Shown here: piece by piece, positions 32,739-41,523 of the stretch
How the letters are laid out: the number at the start of each line of letters is the position of its first letter
Numbering within the stretch: the stretch's first letter is position 1
Assembly (NCBI GenBank): GCA_015228875.1
Contig: JADGCS010000028.1
Location: 1-42,781 of the forward strand
DNA: 42,781 nucleotides
Reading direction: 5' to 3'
Origin: Deltaproteobacteria bacterium
Lineage (GTDB): Bacteria; UBA10199; JADGCS01
Notes under the pieces: generated by a model
Told to the model about the DNA's origin: nothing
The model's input: the letters and a program-made list of their open reading frames with translations, nothing else
The model's database searches: none
Translations under genes and position numbers: made by a program

Positions 32739-35609
32739 TCACACCGGAGAATCAAAAAGATTTTCGATATCCGAGAGTGAGAGCCGTTTGAGCCAGCTGG
32801 TTTCGTCTGTGATCAGCGAATCAGCGAGCGCCTGTTTTTTCTGCTGCATGTTGTGGATTTTTTCTTCGATGGTATCGCGGGTGACCATGCGGTAGACGAA
32901 GACGGGCTTTTCCTGACCAATGCGGTGTGCCCTGTCTGTGGCCTGATTTTCGACAGCCGGGTTCCACCACGGGTCAAAGTGGATGACATAATCTGCACCT
33001 GTCAGGTTAATACCAACCCCGCCGGCCTTAAGGCTGAGCAAAAATATTTTTATGTCTTCGTTTTCCTGAAACTCGTCGATAATGGACTGCCTGTTTTTTG
33101 TGGAGCCATCGAGGTACACGCTTTCCCAGTTGTACTGGTTGATCCCTGTCTGGATGATCTGCAGCATCTCTACAAACTGGCTGAAGAGCAGGATGCGGTG
33201 GCCTTCGTCGATGATTTCTTCGAGGAGCGGGAAGAGTTCCTGGATCTTGCCGGATTCGTCGAAGGGGGCGTTCATGTCTTTATTGACAAGGCTTGGGTGA
33301 CAGCAGATCTGCCGGAGGCGCAGGAGAGCCGTCAGGATTGAAAAATAGCTCTTCTCCATGCCCTTGGAATCGATGCTTTTAAAAATTTCGGATTTGGAAT
33401 ACTCGGCGATCTCTTTGTACAGGATTTTTTGTTTTTCGGTGAGTTCGCAGTAATGCAGGTTTTCGGTTTTACTGGGCAGTTCTTTGAGGACCTGATTTTT
33501 TGTCCTTCTTAGGATAAAGGGCATGAGTTTTTGTTTGAGCTCGTTTCTGCGGTCTGCGTTGTTGCCTTTTTCGATAGGCTGTGCCCAGTAACGTTTAAAA
33601 CCGGTTTGGGACATAAGAAATCCCGGCATGACAATTTGAAAGATGGACCAGAGTTCCATGAGCCTGTTCTCGATGGGGGTACCGGAGAGCGCCAGCTTGT
33701 ATTTGGCCTCGATTTGACAGAAGGCCTCGTGTGTTTTTGTGCGGTGGTTTTTTACCTTCTGGGCCTCGTCCATAATAAGATAATACCAGCCCCGTTTGGT
33801 GTATTCTTCAAGATCGCGCTGAATGAGGGGATAGCTGGTGATGATGATGTGGTATTTTTCGGCTGCCTTAAAAGCTTGACTGCGGTTTTTACCCACCAGG
33901 GCCATGACCTTGAGTGCGGGTGCAAAACGATTGCATTCTCTGAGCCAGTTTTCGACGACAGATGTGGGACAGACCACTAGGGAGGGGATCTTGAGATTTT
34001 TTTCCTGGTTTAAAAAAGCGAGGGTCTGGATTGTTTTACCAAGACCCATGTCGTCTGCGAGAATCCCTCCAAAACCAAATCGTTTGAGAAAATTGAGCCA
34101 GTTGACCCCTTCGTGCTGATAGGTTCTTAAGCTTCCCTGAAAGTCGGAGACAAGTTCGACCTGCTCGATCCCCATAAAATTTTGCAGGGCCTTGCAGAGT
34201 CTTTGTGAGCCTTCGTCCCACTCTGTTCTGGTAAAATGCACATCGCTGAGTAAGGCGATTCTTCTTTCGAGATCGGCTGCGTCTCCAGCGTGGAGGACCA
34301 TAAACTCGCGTGATTTGTCGATGGCACTGCGTTCGATGTAGTACTCAAAAAAATCGCAGATCTCGGAAGAGAGGATGGCCATTCCGGTGGCATCGGGGAT
34401 GGGGATTATTTTTTTAAGACGTGATTTTGTTTTAAAGAGATCGTACATGCTGAGCAGGTTGCCGTCGGCCTTAAAGCTTGGAAAGACAACGATCTGCTCG
34501 TTCTCGCCCATCCTGATGTCAAAGTGGAGCGACCAGTTTTTTGAAACAATTTTTTCGTTGGTGAGTTTTTCGAGCCCGTTCCACTGCCATTGGGTGGGCA
34601 TGTTGTCCATGATTTCGAGAAGGAGTTTGTAGCAGAAATCAGGGCTTTTGTTGAAGATGAGTGCGAGCGAATAGGGTCTCTTGTCCTGCAGGGCAGGATT
34701 GGCCTGCAGGATCATGGCCTTGGCCTTTGATTCGATCTCGATGTCACGTTTAATGTACTCTCCACCTTTTTCGTTTCGCTGAAAGTATAAAAATTCGTCT
34801 TTAATTTCTTTAAGAAGAGGGACCTCTTGATTGTTGTAGCTGACCTTTGGGGTGATGATGATTCTCTTGGGTTCGAGGTCGATATCGATGACAAATTGCG
34901 GTTTGATGTTTTTACTGGATTCTTTGACATTGATGCTGTCGTCGATTTCGACTGAGATCTCCTGTTTGAGACGGGGGACCTGATTAAATAAAAAATCATG
35001 GGCCTGATTGGCGCCGAGACTAAAGACCCCTTTTTTGAGCATGGGCCATTTTCTAAAAATTTCGTGATTTTCGACCTCGAAGATGTATTCGCCGTTTCTG
35101 ACCCACAGGGGGGATTCGACAATGATGTCGTTTTTGTTGAGGTCGCAGAGTTCATCGAGCGCCTTGTATTTGACCGAGAGTTGGATGTTGCCGCCGGTCT
35201 CTTTAACGACTTGCAGAATGGGCTTTGCGGGTTGGGGGAGTATTTTTAATTGATCCCGCATTTCTCCGTAAAAAAAGCTTCGGCCCTTTGAGAGCAGTGA
35301 GAGAAATGTGGCTATTTTATGGCGGGGGACAACAATACAGTGGTCTAAGGCCTCGACAATGCACTCGTCGTACAGCCATTCGGCAAGGTAGCGGTCGGTG
35401 GCAGAGCGAAAGGTGTCTTCGTGCATCTCGCGTCTGTCTGAGACCAGTTTTAAAAGCTTGCCGTCGCCCCTTTTTTGCATAAACCGGACCACGATGGTAT
35501 CCCTGTTCTTCTGCGGGATGGTGATCCAGTAGATCAATCGAATGGCTTTGTCTGTCCGTCCAAGGATGTTAGTTCCGATGTCCATTTTTTTTGCTGACAT
35601 AGTACCCAT
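32739..35609 (-). CDS. SNF2/SWI2-family helicase-like ATPase
   Basis: A 956-residue protein. An N-terminal half with a bacterial SNF2-associated region leads to the Swi2/Snf2 core: Walker A ILADDMGLGKTIQTL, DEAQ box YLIMDEAQKVKN, SGTPIENRLMELWS, and the C-terminal helicase block LKAGGVGINLTGADYVIHFD with RAHRIGQEKPV. It is a double-stranded DNA translocase that remodels nucleoprotein. The bacterial role is poorly known. GGAG seven bases before ATG 35609 fixes the start; a longer frame would run to repeat R5. It stands alone. Confidence 0.92.
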   Translation of the reverse strand: MGTMSAKKMDIGTNILGRTDKAIRLIYWITIPQKNRDTIVVRFMQKRGDGKLLKLVSDRREMHEDTFRSATDRYLAEWLYDECIVEALDHCIVVPRHKIATFLSLLSKGRSFFYGEMRDQLKILPQPAKPILQVVKETGGNIQLSVKYKALDELCDLNKNDIIVESPLWVRNGEYIFEVENHEIFRKWPMLKKGVFSLGANQAHDFLFNQVPRLKQEISVEIDDSINVKESSKNIKPQFVIDIDLEPKRIIITPKVSYNNQEVPLLKEIKDEFLYFQRNEKGGEYIKRDIEIESKAKAMILQANPALQDKRPYSLALIFNKSPDFCYKLLLEIMDNMPTQWQWNGLEKLTNEKIVSKNWSLHFDIRMGENEQIVVFPSFKADGNLLSMYDLFKTKSRLKKIIPIPDATGMAILSSEICDFFEYYIERSAIDKSREFMVLHAGDAADLERRIALLSDVHFTRTEWDEGSQRLCKALQNFMGIEQVELVSDFQGSLRTYQHEGVNWLNFLKRFGFGGILADDMGLGKTIQTLAFLNQEKNLKIPSLVVCPTSVVENWLRECNRFAPALKVMALVGKNRSQAFKAAEKYHIIITSYPLIQRDLEEYTKRGWYYLIMDEAQKVKNHRTKTHEAFCQIEAKYKLALSGTPIENRLMELWSIFQIVMPGFLMSQTGFKRYWAQPIEKGNNADRRNELKQKLMPFILRRTKNQVLKELPSKTENLHYCELTEKQKILYKEIAEYSKSEIFKSIDSKGMEKSYFSILTALLRLRQICCHPSLVNKDMNAPFDESGKIQELFPLLEEIIDEGHRILLFSQFVEMLQIIQTGINQYNWESVYLDGSTKNRQSIIDEFQENEDIKIFLLSLKAGGVGINLTGADYVIHFDPWWNPAVENQATDRAHRIGQEKPVFVYRMVTRDTIEEKIHNMQQKKQALADSLITDETSWLKRLSLSDIENLFDSPV

Positions 35610-35657
35610 AGCCCTTCTCCTCAAAATTAAGATGATCAAAGATGCGTTCGCATTTAC

Positions 35658-35745
35658 GTCCAGAAATTTCAAAGTTGATTGAGCGCGGGTGCATTCTTTG
35701 CATAATAGAAAATCTCAATCGCGTAAAAGCCAAGTTAGTAACTTG
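35658..35745 (+). repeat. 88-bp repeat family, copy R5
   Basis: GTCCAGAAATTTCAAAGTTG to CAAGTTAGTAACTTG. GATTGAG pairs with CTCAATC here, where R2 and R3 have a different but related pairing, and GCATTCTTTGC forms the apex. It lies between divergent SNF2 and the secretion-like operon. Confidence 0.87.
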
Positions 35746-36054
35746 TCGCAGGTATTGTCTGTTATGTTGCTAGTTATTTTTTAATAGGTCTCCCGCAGAG
35801 GGAGGCGCCCTTATAATACAGTTTTTGAGATTGGTACAAGTTTTTTCTCGTCAACACAAAAACAGTGACGAAGTGTGTTGATTTTCTGTGAGACGACGGG
35901 GGACTAACGCCGTGAAATCACTTGGGGAGATGAGACCCCTGTTTGGGTGGTCACCGGATCAAAATGCCGCAATACCCCCGGTCGATGTCGGGTGAATAAT
36001 ATTGCAAAGCATTGAAATTATTGCTAATATTAAACAAACGCATTTTCTGATCTG
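35746..36054. other. 309-base gene-free stretch before the sigma-54 operon
   Basis: No gene is seen. A small hairpin CTCCC-GCAGA-GGGAG lies at 35790-35804. The last 60 bases are AT-rich with ATATTGC and ATTGC words that could hold activator sites for the promoter at 36055. The SNF2 promoter must also lie here or in R5. Confidence 0.45.
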
Positions 36055-36071
36055 TTGGCACTTATTTTGCT
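36055..36071 (+). promoter_or_regulatory. Sigma-54 promoter (-24/-12), consensus
   Basis: TTGGCAC-TTATT-TTGCT matches the consensus at every conserved base, with GG (36057) and GC (36069) 12 apart. The start would be about 36082, 23 bases before the ATG, with AAGGAG between. Confidence 0.85.
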
Positions 36072-36104
36072 TTAATTGAGATTGAGAACCATCAAGGAGT
36101 CCAT

Positions 36105-36917
36105 ATGATAATACGAGCCGAATGTTTAACAGCTGAAGACATAGCGGGTATCCAGGCCGCTTACGGCGATGATTTTGACTCGATGATAAATGCTTTAGAA
36201 GGTGAGGAGGGGAGTACGATCGCTGCCGGGGTGAATGCAGAGGACCTTCTGGCCTACGTTTTAGAAAGTGACTGCACTGATTTAATGAATCCCGATGCTG
36301 CGGGGATGGATGCGGTATGGGGACTTACCAGTGTACAGGACATGCTTAAAGACCTCTACGACAAAAATTATGTCGGCACCGATGTCGATCAGGAGCAACT
36401 GGTAGATGATGTTAAAAACTATCTGGACAATGAGTGTGGTATACCGATGGATATTCTCAATCAGGTGATTGATCTCGCAAACAAAAAGATTGCAGAATAC
36501 GGACCCATTTTATTTGGCCCCGATGCGGCAAGTGAGCTGCAAAATCTCATCACGGCCATGAAGTACATCAACCCCGGTGTCTACCTCCTGCTCTACGTGA
36601 TGTACGAGTTGGGTGAAAAGATGTCCACGGCTATTCAGGATGTGGTAGAGGCGCGCGAGGCATCCAGTGAGGCCTTGATTGACAAAATGGAAGCCATCGA
36701 AGATTTTGAAGAAGGAGACGATAACGAGTCATCTATCGAGACACAGCAGGCCATCAAGGCCCTGGATTATGAGATTCAAAACCTTCAATCCCAGATAAAA
36801 TCCTATGATGAGTTGACCAAGACCCTGCTTGAAACACTGGAACAGGCTATTGAGACCGCGAGCAACATGACACAGCAGCAGTCTCGTACCGTTAACTCGA
36901 TACTTCAGAACTGGTAA
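36105..36917 (+). CDS. Acidic helical protein, candidate type III secretion translocator/filament-like substrate
   Basis: A 270-residue acidic protein without a signal peptide. The N-terminal half is helical and acidic. The centre has a hydrophobic stretch (YINPGVYLLLYVMYELG, about 160-176). The C-terminus is a coiled coil (EIQNLQSQIKSYDELTKTLL) ending RTVNSILQNW. A hydrophobic centre, a coiled coil, a short C-terminal I-I/L-x-N-[FW] tail as in needle-family proteins (IIQNF), and an LcrH-like chaperone gene next door are together the type III translocator/filament pattern. This is inference; no family signature is certain. Confidence 0.62.
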   Translation: MIIRAECLTAEDIAGIQAAYGDDFDSMINALEGEEGSTIAAGVNAEDLLAYVLESDCTDLMNPDAAGMDAVWGLTSVQDMLKDLYDKNYVGTDVDQEQLVDDVKNYLDNECGIPMDILNQVIDLANKKIAEYGPILFGPDAASELQNLITAMKYINPGVYLLLYVMYELGEKMSTAIQDVVEAREASSEALIDKMEAIEDFEEGDDNESSIETQQAIKALDYEIQNLQSQIKSYDELTKTLLETLEQAIETASNMTQQQSRTVNSILQNW

Positions 36918-36969
36918 AGATGACCCGAAATCTTAATAGCTTGCTACTGCTTGAAATAATTGATAAAAT

Positions 36970-36989
36970 GAAAGGCATAGAGGCCTTTC
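36970..36989 (+). promoter_or_regulatory. Hairpin over the translation start of the first TPR chaperone gene
   Basis: GAAAGGC and GCCTTTC pair around ATAGAG, ending three bases before the ATG at 36993. The only Shine-Dalgarno-like bases (GAGG) are in the loop and arm, so the structure could reduce translation relative to the first gene. Confidence 0.4.
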
Positions 36990-36992
36990 GTT

Positions 36993-37586
36993 ATGTCGAA
37001 GCAACCAGAACAACCGGATCATGAGCAGGTGATTCACCTCCCGGCGTTCCTAGATGGACACCCGGAGATCAAAAACAAGCTGGTTGAGTATTTAAAGACG
37101 GTCCCGCTCGAGGAAAAACAAAAGAATGTCGAAGAGTACAAAAAATTTATTTCTGGTGAACTGACTTGGGGTGAGATTAGAAAAATCACCAAGAGGATGC
37201 AGCGGGAACTGGCAAGGGTTGCGTATTTGAAATTTAAACTTAAGGATTATGCAAAGGCCGAGCTTTTGTTTAAGGGACTGGCGATCGTGGATCACACAAA
37301 CTGGTACTACCGTGCGGCGCTGGGTGCTGTTTATCAAAAGCAAAAAAAATACGAGGAGGCGGTCGAAGAATACGACATCGCGGTTGAACTTAAAGAGGAC
37401 GAAATCAGCTGTGTTGTCAATCGAGGTGAGTGTTTGATGATGCTTAAAGATTTCGAGGCTGCGCGGGAGGATTTAAAAAAAATCATGACCCTGAAACTCC
37501 CTCCCAACAACCCCTGGCTGATACGCGCGAGGGCGCTCAATCAGAGGCTGGCCATTCTGCAAAGAAAGGACAACGATGACAAGTAG
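36993..37586 (+). CDS. LcrH/SycD-like TPR protein (class II secretion chaperone-like)
   Basis: A 197-residue protein with about three TPRs between residues 65 and 175. The spacing and text of the repeats (AYLKFKLKDYAKAELLFKGL, AIVDHTNWYYRAALGAVYQK, RGECLMMLKDFEAAREDL) follow the LcrH/SycD/CesD chaperones, which bind type III translocators before export. It lies 75 bases after its candidate substrate and overlaps the next candidate substrate by 11 bases. The N-terminal HLPAFLDGHPEIKNKL part is extra. A generic TPR adaptor is the alternative. Confidence 0.72.
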   Translation: MSKQPEQPDHEQVIHLPAFLDGHPEIKNKLVEYLKTVPLEEKQKNVEEYKKFISGELTWGEIRKITKRMQRELARVAYLKFKLKDYAKAELLFKGLAIVDHTNWYYRAALGAVYQKQKKYEEAVEEYDIAVELKEDEISCVVNRGECLMMLKDFEAAREDLKKIMTLKLPPNNPWLIRARALNQRLAILQRKDNDDK

Positions 37587-38367
37587 TATTGGCTACACCA
37601 GTCCAGATTACAATGCGGCAATGGATGCTGTGAGGGCAGATGTAGAGGCGTACTGCGCTGCCAACAGCATAGACCCCGACGAGTACCTTGCGGGGCTTGA
37701 TTCCAACCTGGCTCTTAATGTGTTTGACAGGGAGGTCTTAGAGCCCTACTTTCAACTTGCTTACATGCAGTTGATGTTGATCCTTGATCCCGAACTCATC
37801 AACAGTCTTTCGGCTTCTATTGGAGCACCTCCCAATTACGAAACCCTGTATGCCAATGCCGATGATGACATAAACCAGCTCATCCAAATGATGATCGAAG
37901 ACGACCCGGAGCTGATGGGCTATTTTGCAAACCTCGAGGGCGGGGAGAGCATGAGCGATGCGTTTTTTGAGATTCTGGCAGAGGAAAAGGCGGCTCTTGC
38001 CGCTGGCTCTCCAGTGGAAGATACAAGCTTTACGGAGGATGCCCAGGCGCTGCAGGACAAATATCAAATGGGAGAGACGTTTGACTGGATCATCGATCGC
38101 GAAGAGTCCTTTAAGGCGGCCGAGATGTCCATACTGGATCAGCTGAGCGAACTCGATGCGTTTTATATAGATATTATCAACAATCCCAGTCTGGATGAAA
38201 AGGCAAAAGACTCACTATCCAGGAATAATCTTTATCAAAAAGAGACCCTGCTCACGATGCTGCAGTCTGTCACAACGGCCGAGTCCTCATTCTTCGAAAT
38301 GATGTCAAAATTGTACAAACAGATCCAGGAAACAAGCATGGGCATTATCAACAACTGGAAGGTTTAG
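37576..38367 (+). CDS. Second acidic helical secretion-substrate-like protein
   Basis: A 263-residue very acidic protein, no signal peptide or clear membrane segment. A central acidic, helical region (DDDINQLIQMMIEDDPELMG) leads to a C-terminal helical region (AESSFFEMMSKLYKQIQETS) ending MGIINNWKV, which resembles the end of the 36105 product (SILQNW). Its ATG lies inside the end of the chaperone gene, after GAAAGGAC, so translation is coupled. I read it as the second substrate of a two-substrate, two-chaperone cluster. No known family is recognised. Confidence 0.6.
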   Translation: MTSSIGYTSPDYNAAMDAVRADVEAYCAANSIDPDEYLAGLDSNLALNVFDREVLEPYFQLAYMQLMLILDPELINSLSASIGAPPNYETLYANADDDINQLIQMMIEDDPELMGYFANLEGGESMSDAFFEILAEEKAALAAGSPVEDTSFTEDAQALQDKYQMGETFDWIIDREESFKAAEMSILDQLSELDAFYIDIINNPSLDEKAKDSLSRNNLYQKETLLTMLQSVTTAESSFFEMMSKLYKQIQETSMGIINNWKV

Positions 38368-38487
38368 CGGCCGATACGGTGTGCGGGGGCCTTAAACATC
38401 TCAACTTCGTCATTGACCACAGGCATTTAATCTTAATAAGTAAGGCTTATCAATCAACAGATTCCGGCATGACAGGAGGTCTTGGGC

Positions 38488-39138
38488 GTGGATGACAAAT
38501 TAATGCCAACCTTGCAGTCGAGGCTTAAACTTGATCCCGAAAAGGGCAGGTCCCGGCTTTTATCTCCCAACCCCAATCGTATTAAATACGTCACCGAGGT
38601 TCTTGCGGCGCTGGGCGAGAGCAAGATTACGTTTGCGTCGGTCATGCGGCTCGACAGAAAAAAAATGAGCCAGCTTGCCGAACAGGGTTATACAAAATTA
38701 AAATACGGCCGTTACAACGACGCGCGAAAAATATTCGAGATCCTCGCGTTTGTTGATCATAAAAATTACTTTCATCATCTGGCGTTAGGCGGGGCCTACC
38801 ACAAGATGAAAAAATTTCTGGACGCCGCGTTTCAATACACAGAGTGTCTCAAGTATGACCCGGAAAACATCAATGCGCTGGTCAACAGGGGAGAGATTTT
38901 TCTCAAACACAAAAACTACAAGAAGGCTGCCGAAGACTTCAGGGCAGCCATTTTGCTGGACAAAGAAGGGCGTGATATCTTTGCCAATCGTGCGCGTTCC
39001 CTGGTGATTGCGATCAAGCGCAGTATTGCAAAGGACAAGGGGCAGGATGCGGTTAAGCTGCCCCAGTCCCCCTCGCGCAGAAAAAAGATTGCGCCGGTCC
39101 TTTTAATGGGGCGTAAAAAGAGGCAGACAAAAAAATAA
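38488..39138 (+). CDS. Second LcrH/SycD-like TPR protein
   Basis: A 216-residue relative of the 36993 product, with the same repeat phrases (YTKLKYGRYNDARKIFEILA, FVDHKNYFHHLALGGAYHKM, VNRGEIFLKHKNYKKAAEDF) and a basic, lysine-rich tail. GTG 38488 is chosen because AGGAGG lies eight bases upstream; TTG 38482 would be only two bases away. It is preceded by 120 bases with TTGACC, so it may have its own promoter as well as read-through. The membrane protein gene follows after 10 bases. Confidence 0.7.
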   Translation: MDDKLMPTLQSRLKLDPEKGRSRLLSPNPNRIKYVTEVLAALGESKITFASVMRLDRKKMSQLAEQGYTKLKYGRYNDARKIFEILAFVDHKNYFHHLALGGAYHKMKKFLDAAFQYTECLKYDPENINALVNRGEIFLKHKNYKKAAEDFRAAILLDKEGRDIFANRARSLVIAIKRSIAKDKGQDAVKLPQSPSRRKKIAPVLLMGRKKRQTKK

Positions 39139-39148
39139 GTTGGGTGTT

Positions 39149-39919
39149 ATGAAAAATTTCTTCAAGGGTTTTTCTTACAACATGAAGGGTTTTTATTACC
39201 TGATTGATCACAAAGGTCTCTGGAAGTACATCCTGATTCCCCTGACCATCAACGTGGCGGCGCTTGTGCTTTTTATCGCGTTGTATGCGGGTTATTTTGA
39301 TGTGATCTTTCAATCCATTTCTGCCCCGCTTTCGGGGATGGACATACAAAACCCGGAGGGGTTTTTTGATCAACTGCTTGATGGTGGTTGGTGGGTGGTG
39401 AGAAATTTTTTCATGGTGATTCTTTTTTTGTTGTCCCTTGTTGCTGCGTTTGTTGTGATTTATATTTTTTGCAGTGTGGTCAATGCCCCCTTTTACGAGT
39501 TGTTGTCCGAGAAGGTCTTGAAACAGAAGGGGGTTCTTGTTGAACGGCCCTTTAATGTCAAGGGACTCCTAGGTGAGATCCTTCATTCCCTCAAAATCGA
39601 AATCTGCAAATTATTATTGTTTATCTGTGTGTCTGTTATTCTTGTTTTGCTGGGGTGGATCCCCGTGATTGGTCTGTTGTTTTCGTTTCTTGGTTTTTTA
39701 TTTGCGTCCTGGTACATTGCGCTGGGTCTGTGCACATACCCCATGGTACTTGACAGGCGCCCCTTTGGCCATATCATCACTTGGGCGCGACAAAACAAAA
39801 TGGTGCTGACCGGTTTTGGACTGCCTTCACTGGTTCCTGTTCTGGGTCTGTTGATGATTCATTTTCAGGTCGTTGGCGGGACCCTTATCTATGCGGATCT
39901 GAGGGACCAATCATTATGA
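39149..39919 (+). CDS. EI24/CysZ-like membrane protein
   Basis: A 256-residue protein with four to six hydrophobic segments. The EI24 (CysZ) pattern is visible: FFKGFSYNMKGFYYLIDHKG at the N-terminus, then VVNAPFYELLSEKV after a long membrane pair, and LCTYPMVLDRRPFG near the end. CysZ-type proteins have been linked to sulfate uptake, but this wider family is varied. The gene overlaps the next one by ATGA, so the lipoprotein is co-translated with it. Confidence 0.75.
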   Translation: MKNFFKGFSYNMKGFYYLIDHKGLWKYILIPLTINVAALVLFIALYAGYFDVIFQSISAPLSGMDIQNPEGFFDQLLDGGWWVVRNFFMVILFLLSLVAAFVVIYIFCSVVNAPFYELLSEKVLKQKGVLVERPFNVKGLLGEILHSLKIEICKLLLFICVSVILVLLGWIPVIGLLFSFLGFLFASWYIALGLCTYPMVLDRRPFGHIITWARQNKMVLTGFGLPSLVPVLGLLMIHFQVVGGTLIYADLRDQSL

Positions 39920-40419
39920 AAGCTCTGCGTCTCCTGCTTATTGTGTCTGTTGTTTTTTTATCGTGTCAAACAAAAGAAGACCAGCGGGTTAACGAGCAAA
40001 CCCTGCTCAATATATTCAGGGCAGAGCTAAGCCTTACCGAGCAGTATCAGGGTGATTATATCGGGTACATGACATATCAGATTAAAAACTTCGCAAAAAA
40101 AAATAAAATCATGACGCGGACTATCAACATGATCAACGAAGAATTCGACAACATGAGTGACGAAGAAAAAGTGGATTACCAGCTCAAGTGGCAGGGAGAG
40201 TTTCAGCCGATGATAGACAAAATCTACCAGAACACATGGCAGATGATTGTTAATCAGACAAAAGATTTGGGGCAGGACAACATGGCACAGATCCAGATGC
40301 TCACAACAAAAATGGAGCTCCTCGAAAAAGAAACCCCCGGGGTAGAGCTTCGTCCGCGTTTTTTTGTGATGCCGGAGATAAAAGAAAGTTATGAGGATCG
40401 TGAAAAAGACCGGGACTAA
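39916..40419 (+). CDS. Small lipoprotein, unknown function
   Basis: A 167-residue protein with a lipoprotein signal: MKALRLLLIVSVVFLSC, with lipobox FLSC and Cys17 as the acylated residue. The mature part is helical and charged (EEFDNMSDEEKVDYQLKWQG) and ends in EREKDRD-like residues. Translation is coupled to the CysZ-like gene by an ATGA overlap. I know no family for it. Confidence 0.7.
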   Translation: MKALRLLLIVSVVFLSCQTKEDQRVNEQTLLNIFRAELSLTEQYQGDYIGYMTYQIKNFAKKNKIMTRTINMINEEFDNMSDEEKVDYQLKWQGEFQPMIDKIYQNTWQMIVNQTKDLGQDNMAQIQMLTTKMELLEKETPGVELRPRFFVMPEIKESYEDREKDRD

Positions 40420-40542
40420 CCCACACGCCAGACAGAGATTCTCCCCTATCATACAAAACCCATAAAACCCGATAAAATGCGCTCGACATGCGAGGGAGAT
40501 TGCGTTATCAACCGCAGGTTAAATTGAGCGGGGGTGTGTTTT

Positions 40543-41412
40543 ATGAAGATCAAACAGGCGGTGATCCCGGCGGCGGGGAGGGGCAAACAGTTGTTGCCGG
40601 TCACAAAAAACGTGGCCAAGGAGCTTTTGCCCTTATTTGACAGGCCCTGCATCCAACATGTGATCGAAGAGGCCATCGAGGCCGGGGTAGAAGAATTTAT
40701 CATTGTTGTCTCCAAAGACAAACAAGATGTCAAATCCTATTTTGAACCAGATCCCTCTCTCGAAGAATGGCTTGTAAAAAACAATCACAAGGAAATCCTA
40801 AAGCGCGTCAAAAAAATCGAAACAAAAGCAAAATACACATTTGTTGTGCAGGAAGAGCTTTTAGGTCTGGGGCATGCCGTGCTCTGCGCAAAGCCTTATG
40901 TTACAGAGGATTATTTTTTTGTTCTTCTGCCTGACGATATTATAGACGCCGAAAAACCGGTCTGTCAGCAGATGGGCGAGCTCTTTGCCGAGACTGGCAC
41001 GCCTGTGGTCACAGTGATGGAGGTCCCGTGGGACGATGTTCATCGATACGGGATTGTCAAGGCAGATCCTCTGTCAGAAAAACTGGGCCAAATGAAAAGC
41101 ATCATCGAAAAACCCAGAAGAAAAACTGCCCCGTCAAATCTGGCTGTTATTGGGCGCTATCTTTTGCCCAAAGACATATTCACTTTCATCGAGGCAGTCC
41201 CCCCGTCACCCGAAGGCGAGATCGAACTCACAGACGCCTTGAGAGGGTTGATGGCTACAAGACCCGTCAATTCTTTTTTATTCAGCGGCGAACGTTACGA
41301 CGCGGGGACGCCTTTAGGGCTTGTCATGGCAGGCATGGTGATGGCCCTTAAAAATCCAGCCGCAAAAGAAAAAGTTTCCAGCTTTATAAAAATCCTTGCG
41401 TCAAGTGTGTGA
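40543..41412 (+). CDS. galU: UTP-glucose-1-phosphate uridylyltransferase-like protein
   Basis: A 289-residue nucleotidyltransferase with GalU landmarks: VIPAAGRGKQLLPVTKN, ELLPLFDRPCIQHVIEEA, GLGHAVLCAKPYV, FFVLLPDDI and IGRYLLP. It should make UDP-glucose from UTP and glucose-1-phosphate. The usual GxGTRxLPATK loop reads GRGKQLLPVTK, replacing the conserved Thr-Arg with Lys-Gln, and KEMLP reads KELLP. The activity may be kept or altered. ATG 40543 gives the normal N-terminus. Confidence 0.87.
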   Translation: MKIKQAVIPAAGRGKQLLPVTKNVAKELLPLFDRPCIQHVIEEAIEAGVEEFIIVVSKDKQDVKSYFEPDPSLEEWLVKNNHKEILKRVKKIETKAKYTFVVQEELLGLGHAVLCAKPYVTEDYFFVLLPDDIIDAEKPVCQQMGELFAETGTPVVTVMEVPWDDVHRYGIVKADPLSEKLGQMKSIIEKPRRKTAPSNLAVIGRYLLPKDIFTFIEAVPPSPEGEIELTDALRGLMATRPVNSFLFSGERYDAGTPLGLVMAGMVMALKNPAAKEKVSSFIKILASSV

Positions 41413-41430
41413 GCCGCCCTGAGCCCTTAG

Positions 41431-41523
41431 CCCCAAAAAACGAATAACGAAAAACGTGAACGAAGAACGAAACGTCCTGATCTCCAAAAAAACAAAGATC
41501 GAAAAATGTGAACGAAGAACGGA
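41431..41523 (+). repeat. Dispersed AT-rich repeat, copies A and B
   Basis: Copy A (41431-41474) and copy B (41482-41523) share CCAAAAAA..AA...CGAAAAA.GTGAACGAAGAACG-like order. A third copy is on the minus strand at 21302-21347. They lie in the galU/HU spacer. Confidence 0.6.

Noticed and set aside
35609-35672. A longer SNF2 start inside repeat R5
   Set aside because: A ribosome binding site precedes 35609, and the upstream frame runs into the repeat.
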